A DNA stretch of 64,000 nt from Sipunculus nudus (taxonomy: Eukaryota; Annelida; Sipuncula; Golfingiida; Sipunculidae): assembly GCA_026874595.1 (NCBI GenBank), contig CM049307.1, forward strand, positions 26,637,079-26,701,078, in the 5' to 3' direction. How positions within the stretch are numbered: the first letter of the stretch is position 1; each line of letters opens with the position of its first letter. The notes beneath the pieces were generated by a model that did not search any database, was not told the DNA's origin, and saw only the letters and a program-made list of their open reading frames with translations. A program made the translations under genes and the position numbers. Positions 11,474-23,443 of this stretch are shown here, piece by piece.

Positions 11474-11609
11474 AAAAAAACAGTGACTTCTTTATTATTC
11501 CCCTAGACATTTCACGCTGCCTAGTTTTACAGAATCTGTTTTATTTTCTCCATTACAAAATTTATGTTCATCACGCATACGTCATCTGTTGATATTAGGT
11601 TCCGTAACA
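11474..11609 (+). repeat. Truncated 3' LTR (last 136 bp)
   Basis: It matches the end of the 5' LTR (about 9770-9903) from the CAGTGACTTC region to the terminal TTCCGTAACA, with scattered substitutions and one short indel. The first ~780 bp of the LTR are missing, so an internal deletion joined element sequence to the LTR tail. Confidence 0.9.
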
Positions 11610-11668
<59 letters not shown>

Positions 11669-11686
11669 GACAGAGAGAGAGAGAGA
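11610..11686. repeat. Compound microsatellite (AT)n(GA)n
   Basis: About 20 bp of AT repeats begin right after the 3' LTR terminus and change at 11631 into a (GA)n tract with two CAGAGA interruptions. Frames crossing it give Arg-Glu or Ser-Leu runs and are artefacts. Confidence 0.95.
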
Positions 11687-12660
11687 CCCCCAATGACCGG
11701 TAGCACCATTATTGATAAAAGTATGAAAAAGGATGGTCAATCTAGGACGAAAGAAACGGATCTCTTAGAAAACGCATGGAAGCCTTAGCACAATAATACA
11801 TTGAGACTTTCATATGACTATATATGACTGCAATGAGACTATATTGCAGGAACAAACGTATTATCTTTACTCAAGATGAGATAGATCACTACACAGTTGT
11901 ATAAACTTATTTGTCTGCATTTCTGGAAACAGAAGAAGAGAGTGGTATACCGGCTTCCAAAGCTAAGATGAAATATTTTCTGAATGAAGGCGAAAAAAAC
12001 GGCCTCGGCTACGTTTAAATGAAAAATATAGCAACGGGGAAAAAAACAATCTGTGGCCTATTGTGAGTGAAACATATTTGACAAATTGAAATACGCTGGG
12101 AGGACCCAATGATAAAAAATGTTACTGTGTGATATTTATAAAAAACACTAATATCATCTAGTTCAGCTGCTCATGTACTGGTTCCAGAAAGAGGCCTAAT
12201 GGCTGCCAGATATTAAGGTCTGCGTTTTCAATACACATTTCCTTAGGCCAGGTAAAAACATTGTCATCGAATGTAAACCCTGGGCTGAATGGTATGGTGT
12301 AGTCTTTCATGTATACAGAGATATGCATGCATGACGTACATAAGGACTTTTTTTAACCGAAAACCTGTGCGTCTGTTTCTCCAGTCCCGTGAAATCTTGC
12401 AGATTAGTATCTGAAGTGTGAAAATCCCCGTATTTATTTAAGGTATATAATTCGCAAAAAATATATATAAAATTAATCCATAGGTTGTTTTGAATCTATA
12501 TTAATCACATTCTTGGATTTATTTTAGAAATAGGGGTTAATACAATTGTGTCCCAGACTCCCTTAAACAACATTGTTTTAATGATCAACTAACAAATGGT
12601 CCAAAGCCATATGGTCCAGTATTTTCCTTTTAGTTTTTATGCAATCCTCTAGTTCATTAT
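11687..12660. other. Unique AT-rich stretch, nothing recognised
   Basis: No gene, RNA or repeat that I can support. Open frames are very short on both strands. Confidence 0.5.
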
Positions 12661-12666
12661 TATCAG

Positions 12667-12679
12667 TGATTTTGATATA

Positions 12680-12725
<46 letters not shown>

Positions 12726-12731
12726 AAATCA
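12667..12731. repeat. 65-bp palindrome with AT-repeat core
   Basis: TGATTTTGATA at the left and TATCAAAATCA at the right are exact reverse complements, and the interior is almost pure TA. The whole block can form a single long hairpin or cruciform. It may be a microsatellite that expanded inside an older inverted repeat. Confidence 0.85.
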
Positions 12732-12761
12732 AGATGTGATAAGAATGAACGTCTGTGTAAT

Positions 12762-12796
12762 TGACATTTATTTTTGTTAATAAAAAATAAATGTCA
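12762..12796. repeat. Perfect 14-bp inverted repeat
   Basis: TGACATTTATTTTT (12762-12775) and AAAAATAAATGTCA (12783-12796) are exact reverse complements around a 7-nt loop. It lies 30 bp from the larger palindrome at 12667-12731. Confidence 0.85.
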
Positions 12797-15515
12797 GTAT
12801 TCTTCTCGTAATTTTAACAGTTGACGCAGAACTCCATCTTATTTGATGTTGAAAATTAACAAGTAATAATTTGTAATTATATTCAATTGTGACATTCAAC
12901 GGACGCTTAAAGTCAGGTTGGGATTTGGTCACCTTTGAGAAATCCGAAGTTATGAAAGGCGTTTAAAGGCTGTTTACAACCGGGAAGAATGAATCATAAT
13001 GCTAAAATACCTCACCTTACTATAAAGGGAACCAAATGGATGAATCCTTTTTCTTGGATCCAGTAATATCTATATGGAATGTTATTCTTGCAATATCCAT
13101 ATCAATTTTGTATTATTTCTTAAGGCTGCTTCATAAAATGTATGGTATTAACAATAAATTATTTCCAGAGATATGAAAGATTTTATTTTATAAATATTTT
13201 CACTTACTCATGAAGGTATGATTCTGTCAAACAGCTGATGTATTTTCCACGGTTTTCATAAACAGATTATCCGTTATATATTCCTATATGAAAGTAATGA
13301 AGATGCAGAAACGAGTAGCTTATTGAAAACTGTTGAATCCCATTTATGGGTGAGATAACCAAACATGAAAGAACACAAAAGTAATTTTTGGGAAATAAAT
13401 TGTTAACTTATGTAACCTTTGACAAACATCCTACTGTATTAGTACTGGCAGGTGCATAACGTGCTGATTCCTGGGTAACACTCCCGAGTATTCACGTATG
13501 TGACTTTGTCGTCATGATAAATTTCCCCTTAGACCACAGAGTTAATCGTATACCATAAGAAAAGTCGTATTCTCTAGAAGGCGAACGGAAAAACATGCAG
13601 GCTCAGATTTGTCCGTCAGCTTCTCTACGATAATATCATCATGGAAATCTTGTTTAATATATTAGTTCCGAATTGGAGTTAAAAGCTAAATAGAAAAGCA
13701 GAATGAATTCGATTCTACTGCATGCATCATCAAAATTCTGACGAGTTTCCTTTCATTTTTTCATTATCGATTAGTGACTTTACTACCAGTAAATACACGT
13801 AACTTGTTTAGAGCAGTCACGCTTTTCTCTGTTAATTCAAGGTCATACACGCATGGGTCAAGAAATTATTTCATTTACTGCAAATTCTTTATCCAAAATT
13901 AAGTTGCTACATGTAAAAGGGAGCCATGTCGCCTGAGTTTTAGAAGCTATAATCATATTTTGAAAATCCTCCATTGATGATTTGGAAAGATTACCTAGGA
14001 TAATTTTGCTGAGAAGCAAAAAATGTTACATTCGTCAAATAGATCGTAATGAACAGGACGTCGATGCAGAAACGGTTAGGGATAATATTTTAAATTCTTG
14101 TAACTGATTATTTCGATTTTATAGCAGCCGATAATTGATTGGTTTAGTTTTGTTAAAGATCAAGAAACATAATGAATATAATTTCATCATAAATCGCAGA
14201 TCCTGATTCATTTTGTCGTATTCATTGCATTTTGTGTGTATTATTATTTCTAATGGTGAAAGGTTTCAGCCGGTTAAAAAAGTGATGATGTCGAATGTTC
14301 AAATTCATCATGCGGCCAACCCAGATAGTTGGAGAGTTCTATGACCAGAATTACGAAAGTTATGTAGCCAGATTTGCAACAGTTCTATAGACAAAATTGC
14401 AAAAGTTCAATACCCAGAATTGCGAAAGTTCTATAACGAGAATTCCATTTAAATTGTCCCAAAATTCATGTTTTCATCAACTTCATCAATTTTTACAATA
14501 AAAGTATCCAGATGAAATCGTCGTGGAATAAAAACAAAGGGGAATGAATCTTGATTCTCTAAGGTTAAGTAAAATGACTAAGATTTATTACATTTTTCAC
14601 ATATGTCCCTCATATTGAAGCAGTACTCCTTTATTAAAAATACATAGCATGACTTACTTCATGGGCATGATAAGGCAGTGTATCATCTCCCGGGGAATAA
14701 CCAAAGGGTTATAGTAACATATATGACCATGGATTATATATCATATAAATATAGGTCACATTTGCAGTTGGACGTTTATCTATACTACATGAAAGCGCAT
14801 AAAGCAATATTTAATACCATGTATATCCTGAAGTTTTTTTCTAATTTAAGCTTTCTGTAAAAGCAATCATGTGCTTCACATAACGGTTAACAATATATCT
14901 CAAAACATACTTTAAATAAAACAAAGTTCACATCTATCAGGTCAAAGGTCACTTTGTGTACAGAACGTGTGCAGGCATTGACCAGTGATTCCGTATTATT
15001 GTTAATGTCTTTAATATTCGCGCGCAACTTCCGGTTTTTGGAAAACTCTCTTATAGGACATAAACAAACAGAGCTCTCATATTACATTACAGAACATAAC
15101 CCCTGAGCTGGCCTTGCGGCAGTCTGGTTTAGGATATCCGTTTGCGTGTATAGTATTACCATTGAAGGCTATAAAAATGACAGCATCCAAGGTTGGGCTC
15201 GATAAACATGTAAGTGCAATATCACATCACAGCATTAGCGCACTAGAGAGTATGCATGTTAAAGTAAAACATTTATGACAATATATTTTCCTTGTATGGT
15301 TTTAATGATCATGTTAAATCCTTTCGATTTATTTCTGGGTTTCTTCATGTAGCTACCATTCCACTGAGTTAACCTGCGAAGCGGCCATCATAGAGTCATC
15401 GTAATTGATGACTGATCTGTAAACCGCACCCTCCCCCAGATGTCGATCCTACTCAAAACGGACCTCATCCAGTTAGGCAGAGTGTTCGACGGCCAGGACT
15501 ACATGTCTCAACTGC
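12797..15515. other. Unique AT-rich stretch with one short minisatellite
   Basis: No recognisable gene. Apart from the 23-bp repeat at 14335-14444 (listed separately), I see no repeat or RNA signal. Confidence 0.5.
14335..14444. repeat. 23-bp minisatellite, about 4.8 units
   Basis: Diverged units resemble AGTTCTATGACCAGAATT followed by ACGAA and recur every 23 bp at 14335, 14358, 14381, 14404 and 14427. The conserved parts are AGTT and CCAGAATT. The length is not a multiple of three and all frames are interrupted. Confidence 0.85.
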
Positions 15516-15519
15516 AAAA

Positions 15520-15521
<2 letters not shown>

Positions 15522-15588
<67 letters not shown>
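15522..15588. repeat. (TA)n microsatellite
   Basis: About 67 bp of uninterrupted TA. It is followed by GAACCTAAT, a 9-bp match to the inner end of the LTR family, but the match stops there, so I do not call an LTR here. Confidence 0.95.
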
Positions 15589-15591
<3 letters not shown>

Positions 15592-16740
15592 CCTAATCCG
15601 ACACATATTTATCATAAATATTCATACAACTTTATCGAGTTGCGGACACGGGGCTTGCCATGGCACGGAATGAACTTTTTTTTTGTATCACCGCAAACAT
15701 TTAATTATTTGTGAAGGTTTCCCCAGGAATGCACTTTACTGCGGTCCTTTACTTTAGTCAACACCATTTACATACCAATGGCTTTCTCGTATTATTTACT
15801 TCGACCCTCAGTTCATTTATTAGATCTTATCCTTATAATTGTATAATACATCTACTGTATTCGCTTTCATTCTTAGTTTATGTCAGCTATTGTCATGCTA
15901 CTAATAAGAAATGAAATTTATCGCAAAACAGCGGAATATATAACATTAAGATTCAAATGAAAAAGGCAAAATGCTAAAATTTGCGGTAACCGAGCGCATC
16001 TAATACACTTGTATTTATTCATTTGTTCAAGTTTTGTTCAATTGTTTGTTTGAACTACTTGTCGATTGGACATGAAGAATTTGTTATATATTGCGTATAC
16101 ATTGAGTTCCGGTGTAGTTGAAGAAAGCGTACCGGAACGTTCATGCACATTTAACTGTTTTAAGGAATAAACCGAGTCTGCTATGAACGACAGGTCACCA
16201 TAAAATATTTCAATATCATCTGTAGAACAGAATTTCCAGGATTGGATGTGCAGAATTCACTAATATGGAGGGTTGTGTGTCCAGGCTAACAAATCAGACT
16301 TAGATTGCATAACCTAGTAATTATATTAGTAAAATTCACACAATTGTCGTTAAACATAATGAATTAAGGCTTCTAAAATCTGTTTTATCCATCCAATGTG
16401 TCAGTACATTATAATTTGGTGTGTCGAGCAACGGTCACCCATTTTGCGGCACTGCTGTATCAAGTATATCCAAAAGATATGACTTAAAATTGTTAAAAAC
16501 GGGCACCCATGTCGGTATTTATATAGCATAGTCTCTACATGTAGAAACTGTGTTTCGCTTGATATTTACCACCAGCGTGTCCTATAGACATAAATGACGT
16601 CACCCAAGAGATGCTTGTACGTTTCAGTGATGAGACACGTGACTTAGAGCGCTCTATATATTTCATCAATGTTTAGTATTATTTTAAAGACTTCGGTTTC
16701 ACTGTTGTGGTAGATTTGAGAATTCATATACTGTGGGATA
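15589..16740. other. Unique AT-rich stretch, nothing recognised
   Basis: Open frames here are under 70 codons with no recognisable motif. A TGACGTCA site at 16594-16601 is within chance expectation for a window this size. Confidence 0.5.
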
Positions 16741-17044
16741 TTTTTTTTTTAGCTCAGCTGACTGTAAGTCATCTGAGCTTTAGCAATACTCTTTCTCCGT
16801 CGTCCGTCCGGTCGTCCGGCCATCCGGTCGTCCGTCTATTCGTTAACAGGGCACAAATCGTAACCGCTAGGCCTAGAATCTTCTTACTTGACATCCAGAG
16901 AGGTCCATGAAAAATCTTCTAGGAAACCTGAAATTAAGTCTCTGTTACCCATATTCACCCAGCTATGAGGCTCCGAAGTACCCCCCAGAATCATGGAAAA
17001 TTTCATACAAATGCTTAAGTATCTGAACAACTAATGCATTGAAC

Positions 17045-20040
17045 ACCATGATTGTTTGCATGGATTATGATCATGGAGTGTTTCATCAGTTTCTGCAGAC
17101 TGGTGGCGCCACCTGTACCTTTTCGATTTTTTACATTTTTTTCTCTATTTTTGAGACCTTTAAAGATGCTGTCATCTGTTAACAGGGCACAAATGGTAAC
17201 TGCTGGACCTAGAATCTTCTTACTTGACATCCAGTGAGGTCCATAAAAAATCTCGTGGAAAACCTCAAATTAAGTCTCTGTCACCCATATTCACCCAGCT
17301 AAGAGGCTCCGAAGTACCCCCCAGAACAAAGGAAAATTTCATACAAAAGCTGAAGTATCTGAACAACTAATACATTGAACACCATGATTGTTTGCATGGA
17401 TATTGATCATGGAGTGTTTCATCAGTTTCTGCAGACTGGTGGCGCCATCTGTACTTTTTCGATTTTTTAAATTTTTTTCTCTATTTTTGAGACCTTTAAA
17501 GATGCTGTCATCTGTTAACAGGACACAAATGGTAACTGCTGGACCTAGAATCTTCTTACTTGACATCCAGTGAGGTCCATGAAAAATCTCGTGGAGAACC
17601 TCAAATTAAGTCTCTGTCACCCATATTCACCCAGCTAAGAGGCTCCGAAGTACCCCCCAGAACAAAGGAAAATTTCATACAAAAGCTGAAGTATCTGAAC
17701 AACTAATGCATTAAACACCATGATTGTTTGCATGGATTATGATCATGGAGTGTTTCATCAGTTTCTGCAGACTGGTGGCGCCACCTGTACCTTTTCGATT
17801 TTTTACATTTTTTTTTCTCTATTTTTGAGACCTTTAAAGATGCTGTCATCTGTTAACAGGGCACAAATGGTAACTGCTGGACCTAGAATCTACTTACTTG
17901 ACATCCAGTGAGGTCCATAAAAAATCTCGTGGAAAACCTCAAATTAAGTCTCTGTCACCCATATTCACCCAGCTAAGAGGCTCCGAAGTACCCCCCAGAA
18001 CAAAGGAAAATTTCATACAAAAGCTGAAGTATCTGAACAACTAATGCATTGAACACCATGATTGTTTGCATGGATATTGATCATGGAGTGTTTCATCAGT
18101 TTCTGCAGACTGGTGGCGCCACCTGTACCTTTTCGATTTTTTACATTTTTTTCTCTATTTTTGAGACCTTTAAAGATGCTGTCATCTGTTAACAGGGCAC
18201 AAATGGTAACTGCTGGACCTAGAATCTTCTTACTTGACATCCAGTGAGGTCCATGAAAAATCTCGTGGAAAACCTCAAATTAAGTCTCTGTCACCCATAT
18301 TCACCCAGCTAAGAGGCTCCGAAGTACCCCCCAGAACAAAGGAAAATTTCATACAAAAGCTGGGTATCTGAACAACTAATACATTGAACACCATGATTGT
18401 TTGCATAGATATTGATCATGGAGTGTTTCATCAGTTTCTGCAGACTGGTGGCGCCATCTGTACTTTTTCGATTTTTTACATTTTTTTTCTCTATTTTTGA
18501 GACCTTTAAAGATGCTGTCATCTGTTAGAGGGCACAAATGGTAACTGCTGGACCTAGAATCTTCTTACTTGACATCCAGTGAGGTCCATGAAAAATCTCG
18601 TGGAAAACCTCAAATTAAGTCTCTGTCACCCATATTCACCCAGCTAAGAGGCTCCGAAGTACCCCCCAGAACAAAGGAAAATTTCATACAAAAGCTGAAG
18701 TATCTGAACAACTAATACATTGAACACCATGATTGTTTGCATGGATATTGATCATGGAGTGTTTCATCAGTTTCTGCAGACTGGTGGCGCCATCTGTACT
18801 TTTTCGATTTTTTTTAAATTTTTTCTCTATTTTTGAGACCTTTAAAGATGCTGTCATCTGTTAACAGGACACAAATGGTAACTGCTGGACCTAGAATCTT
18901 CTTACTTGACATCCAGTGAGGTCCATGAAAAATCTCGTGGAGAACCTCAAATTAAGTCTCTGTCACCCATATTCACCCAGCTAAGAGGCTCCGAAGTACC
19001 CCCCAGAACAAAGGAAAATTTCCTACAAAAGCTGAAGTATCTGAACAACTAATGCATTGAACACCATGATTGTTTGCATGGATATTGATCATGGAGTGTT
19101 TCATCAGTTTCTGCAGACTGGTGGCGCCACCTGTACCTTTTCGATTTTTTACATTTTTTTCTCTATTTTTGAGACCTTTAAAGATGCTGTCATCTGTTAA
19201 CAGGGCACAAATGGTAACTGCTGGACCTAGAATCTTCTTACTTGACATCCAGTGAGGTCCATGAAAAATCTCGTGGAAAACCTCAAATTAAGTCTCTGTC
19301 ACCCATATTCACCCAGCTAAGAGGCTCCGAAGTACCCCCCAGAACAAAGGAAAATTTCATACAAAAGCTGGGTATCTGAACAACTAATACATTGAACACC
19401 ATGATTGTTTGCATAGATATTGATCATGGAGTGTTTCATCAGTTTCTGCAAACTGGTGGCGCCATCTGTACTTTTTCGATTTTTTACATTTTTTTTTTCT
19501 CTATTTTTTAGACCTTTAAAGATGCTGTCATCTGTTAACAGGGCACAAATGGTAACTGCTGGACCTAGAATCTTCTTACTTGACATCCAGTGAGGTCCAT
19601 GAAAAATCTCGTGGAAAACCTCAAATTAAGTCTCTGTCACCCATATTCACCCAGCTAAGAGGCTCCGAAGTACCCCCCAGAACAAAGGAAAATTTCATAC
19701 AAAAGCTGAAGTATTTGAACAACTAATGCATTATATCACCTTGATTGTTTGCATGGATATTGATCATGGAGTGTTTCATCAGTTTCTGTAGATTTGTGGC
19801 GCCATCTGCATTAAAAAAATTTACTCTATTTTTTTAGACCTTTAAAGATGCAGTCATCTGTTTACAGGGCACAAATTGTTACTGCTGGACCGAGAATTTT
19901 CTATCTTTACATGCAAGGAGGCCCATGAAAACAATTTAAAGTTGTAAACAAAAGCAGTGCACAAATCATAACCATTGGACCTAGAATCTTCTGATTTGAC
20001 ATCCAGGGAGGTCCATAATAAGTCTCCTTTCAAACTTGAA
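17045..20040. repeat. Nine-unit ~336-bp tandem array
   Basis: Units 1-8 are nearly identical; unit 9 is clearly diverged. Variants fall into types by shared differences (GCCACCTGTACC against GCCATCTGTACT; GGGCAC against GGACAC; AAGCTGGGTATC against AAGCTGAAGTATC). Reading by type gives A-B-A-C-D-B-C-D-E, so the C-D pair occurs twice, 1008 bp apart. Confidence 0.92.
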
Positions 20041-20288
20041 ATTATAGGTGTCTATAACTCATTTTTTTAATTTATGCGCCATGTTTGAAGACCCGACAAA
20101 TAATGCAAAAAACACACAAATTGCGATTGCGTTTTACATGGGTGAATGGATTGTCCTAAAATTTGGTGTGCTTATATGCGTCTTAATGAACTTAAGCTAA
20201 CTTGCATGAATGATGGTGCCACCTCCATTATCTTAATTAGTTCCCTATGCAAGGACATATTGTCAACATGTCAGTCGGCTGAGCGTCA

Positions 20289-20302
20289 TGACCCATGGGT
20301 CA
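20289..20302. other. 3'-terminal palindrome of the array element
   Basis: TGACCCATGGGTCA is a perfect 14-bp palindrome preceded by GAGCGTCA and followed by CTTGT. The other copy keeps the position (34049-34062) with two changes, TGACTCATCGGTCA. A terminal stem-loop is typical of rolling-circle transposon ends, but the following CTTGT is not the canonical CTRR. Confidence 0.65.
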
Positions 20303-20307
20303 CTTGT

Positions 20308-21465
20308 GTAAGATTGGAATATAATGATAACTTGTAAATAATTTCACTTCAATTTGACATTTGTAAAAAAAAACAAACAAACGCAGATTCTGCTGGTTCA
20401 TCCGGAATTTCGTCATGTTCGTCAGGAGTGTCAGTTTTTCAGATAGTACGAATATATCGTTAAATCCAATATTAAATACAGCTTTACCTCATGTTTGCTT
20501 TATTTTCCATTTCTCTGAGACAATATCTTGTGGTAACATTCTCCATAAACTCCAGTGTCTAATTTATTTTACACAAAAGGACACAGTTCTTTAGTTGATT
20601 GTCATAGCTGACATAGGTATTCAGAAACCATCTGAAACGTTAAAAAATAAAGTGTTAAATGACAGTTAATACTAAAAGTATATAAGGTTATTTGATAAAA
20701 TATAAATATATTTAATGTCATCTATGCTAAAGTAAGGTCTGACACTCCATGTTCCAGATTTAATGATCAGTCTTAACTATCAATATAGCTTCCTTCAATA
20801 TTTTTCTTACTGTCTTCGTGAACTGTTGCTTCAGCTGGAACAAACAATGGCGCCTGGAACATAAACTAACCTGGCATTATTCCGATAAAGAGCCTGGATC
20901 CGGCCCAGATAAAGATCTTGCCCGCACCTGCCGGTATATCTTATCCACCTCAATTATCCCTGGTGTACTAATATACCCAGAGGGGCGGATAACGGGCCCT
21001 CAAGGAACAATTACCTCAATATGACGATGGTCCCCCTCCATCACAAAAAAATATCTCAAAATAACCGGATTATCATGGCACCAACAATTCCCATTGTTAA
21101 TATATTTTCTTCATCAGGGTGGTATTGGGTTTCTAGTTATAGTTTCTTAACCAGTTCTTTATTTGTCATTCTTTTCTCCTGACAATTATGATCTTTAAAA
21201 TCTTAATTGGAATTTATTTCATCAACTACAGATTTCAATATCTATTAAGTGAAGCTGGGATAATAGAGGCAGAAATGGAAACCAATGGATTACCATGAAT
21301 GGGAGAAGTGCATCGTGAATTCATAATATATTTGATTAAATCTTGGAGGTTTTTGTTAAGATTTTGCCATTAAGAAGCACTGGCGGAGTTCCAACGGATA
21401 TTCAGCTCCAAGCGAATTTGTCTTAAAGGTTGGTCTTTATGGTAAAACCTATCATTACAATTTTG

Positions 21466-21466
<1 letters not shown>
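20308..21466. other. Unique AT-rich stretch, nothing recognised
   Basis: No gene or repeat that I can support. A small GC-richer patch at 20860-21010 has a 68-codon frame with no recognisable motif. Confidence 0.5.

Positions 21467-21467
<1 letters not shown>

Positions 21468-21519
<52 letters not shown>
21468..21519. repeat. (TA)n microsatellite
   Basis: About 52 bp of uninterrupted TA in otherwise unique sequence. No LTR is visible at either edge. Confidence 0.95.
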
Positions 21520-21520
<1 letters not shown>

Positions 21521-21984
21521 CGTATATAATGTATAAAGGATATTAAATGTGTTGAGCAGAAGCGTGAACGTATTGTCCCACTTAAGTAACGCTTGTCAAC
21601 CAGTGACAGTAGAGTGACTTCTAGATGTCGTGACGTGCGTGCAAGCAGCATCCGGTCTGTCCCTTCAGGTCACCCCGTCATTACCAATTAAGAGGGGATG
21701 CAACGGTTTGTGACCAGCTATTAGTGGTGTGAAGGTGTAGGCGTTGGTAATGTAACATATCAGTTGTTAATAAACGCGTGTGCCTCTGTTCATTTTAAAA
21801 ATTTACTATGTAAAATATGGAGAGAATGAAGCATATGAAGAAAAATTAGTTCTCTTCAAAAAGTAGTTTTTTAATTATCCGTAAAACAAAATATAAATGG
21901 AATTGATGTCCAAGTTGCTGGAGTTGAAACCCGTTCGTTTGTACCTTGTATCCATGGGAGCCCTGTATTGACAGGGCTTTCTGG

Positions 21985-22200
21985 AACGTGGGGGTGTCTG
22001 TGACGCGTGAATTCTCTCTCGGTGACCAAGGGTCCGATCAGACGCGCGTAATATCTAGCTGTTAAAGGCGGAGTGTATAAAAGCTGGCTCTTGTAGCAGT
22101 CGTTGATCATTGAGGATTACTAATAAACTAGTCAACCGTAATCCGCCCGACAACTGACCCTTAGATTTTATTCTGATCAAGTACAATAATATAATAATTA
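21985..22200 (+). promoter_or_regulatory. Candidate core promoter or LTR-like fragment
   Basis: A GC-richer block contains TATAAAAG at 22076-22083, and 32 bp later AATAAA within TAATAAACTAG (about 22131-22136). A TATA box with a polyadenylation signal close behind it is a typical LTR arrangement. I could not find matching LTR termini, a primer site or a target duplication, so an isolated host promoter is equally possible. Confidence 0.25.
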
Positions 22201-23074
22201 TTACATAATGTCTTATCATATGATGATACAAAAATAACGTTAAATTAAAAAAAAAAAATTTCAAAACCCCGCAACATTTGGAACAGATAAAGACCTCCCA
22301 TTTGGCCGCTAGAAATTCCTATTGACGCGACAAAATTTAGCATGCGCGTTTCGGGCTCTTCAATTGTCTTCCTATACTGAAAGCTTTGATACAATTTATT
22401 TTCTCAAGTGTATAACGTCACAAAATTTGGATGCACAATATAATACCACGCTCTCATTGGTCAGATTACAAAGTTTAACTCTCTGTTCACCCTGGTGGTG
22501 CAGCCCTGAAAACCTTTGTATACAAACAGCGGTTAAAACAAAAATGAGATTCGGGACGCCTGCGTATGGAGCGTAAAACCTGAACGTCGAGTTGGTCATG
22601 GAACCGGCTTGACGCCATATTTTTCTAGACCCACCTCAGCACACGACAGGCGTCGCTGAGACAGACAACAAAAACCCGGCCTGACAGTTTGAATGATCAT
22701 AACGACCACAAAGCTCTCCGTTGAAAATAATCTGAAATATAAAAGGGCTTTGAAAGTGTTTTGAAATGTAAAGATCAATAACTTCTGGTTGCCCTTTGGT
22801 AAAATCATTATCGACCTTCAGCCTAACATTGTTTTATTAAAGTTAAACAGCACGTACTTCGGAAGGAGCAACCAAATAGATATAACATTACTTTTAAAAC
22901 TTAGTGCTTGTCTGTTAGAAAGGATTTTTCTTCTGAAAATAAGCAGTTCTCTGGTTTTAAGGTTAAGACTGTCAACAAGTAAAGAACTTTGCGAGTTTAT
23001 GATCTTGCCCTTTCTTTTTTATTTTATGTTCTTGTACTGTCTGTTTTTTAGTTGAGGTTGTTGCCTTGTCCCCT
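22201..23074. other. Unique stretch, nothing recognised
   Basis: Open frames up to 88 codons exist, but none has a recognisable motif and opposite-strand frames overlap. I see no supported gene. Confidence 0.5.
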
Positions 23075-23103
23075 CCCCCCCCCCCCCCCAAAAAAAAAAA
23101 AAA
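23075..23103. repeat. Poly-C then poly-A homopolymer junction
   Basis: Fifteen C residues with no break are followed directly by fourteen A. Reverse-strand frames crossing it show a glycine run, which is an artefact. The length is prone to assembly error. Confidence 0.9.
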
Positions 23104-23443
23104 CTTAAGTGTATAAAAACGGATGGATACCGTGTAATATACAACCCGATTTATTCCTGAAACAGGTCTGCAATTGGCCAACAGGGCGAAAAAATACTCT
23201 CCACACAACGTGCAATATAATGTAATTGAGTCTTAAATTTATAATTACTCTGTGACATACCGTAACATACACGCGGGTTATTAACAAGACAGCCTTCATT
23301 CCCAATGGTGATCAAGGTCGCTCACCTTTAGAATGACAGGTCTACTTCATTGAAAGCGAAGAGTCTAGTTTATGAACTTATAACATATACAAATTAAAAA
23401 AAATTAAATAAAGATAAATATACATATATATATATATATATAT

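Larger units (their letters stand above)
8984..11609 (+). mobile_element. Decayed Ty3/Gypsy-type LTR retrotransposon (Gmr1-like domain order)
   Basis: Parts in order: a 5' LTR (8984-9903), a tRNA-complementary primer site (9911-9927), an integrase remnant (about 10030-10774), the start of a reverse transcriptase (about 10825-11133), an unexplained stretch with a minus-strand open frame (11107-11473), and a truncated 3' LTR (11474-11609). The outer termini are TGTTAC-like and GTAACA, and both flanks are (TA)n. Gag, protease, most of the reverse transcriptase and RNase H are missing, and several nonsense and frameshift changes are present, so the copy is dead. Integrase lies upstream of reverse transcriptase, unlike ordinary Gypsy elements and like the Gmr1-like group. 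A rearranged ordinary Gypsy copy is the alternative. Confidence 0.88.
16751..20307 (+). mobile_element. Hairpin-ended dispersed repeat with a 336-bp tandem core
   Basis: Parts in order: an imperfect 5' hairpin (AGCTCAGCTGAC and GTCATCTGAGCT around TGTAA, 16751-16779); a CGTC/TCCG-rich microsatellite (about 16795-16840); nine tandem units of 335-340 bp whose repeated ACCATGATTG or equivalent falls at 17045, 17381, 17717, 18055, 18390, 18726, 19063, 19398 and 19738; a diverged tail; and a perfect 3' palindrome TGACCCATGGGTCA (20289-20302) followed by CTTGT. A shorter copy with the same ends and period lies at 33165-34069, which defines this as a discrete family. The architecture resembles the 'pearl' or Helentron-associated repeats known from bivalves (microsatellite, tandem core, 3' stem-loop). 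That class is inference. Open frames of 60-91 codons on both strands repeat with the array and are not genes. Confidence 0.8.

Noticed and set aside
15586-15597. GAACCTAAT next to (TA)n, resembling the LTR inner end
   Set aside because: Only 9 bp match and the similarity stops at once. Chance is enough to explain it.
16999-19600. Repeated 61- to 91-codon frames on both strands in the 336-bp array
   Set aside because: They recur once per unit on opposite strands, vary in length with indels and have no known domain. They are consequences of tandem repetition.
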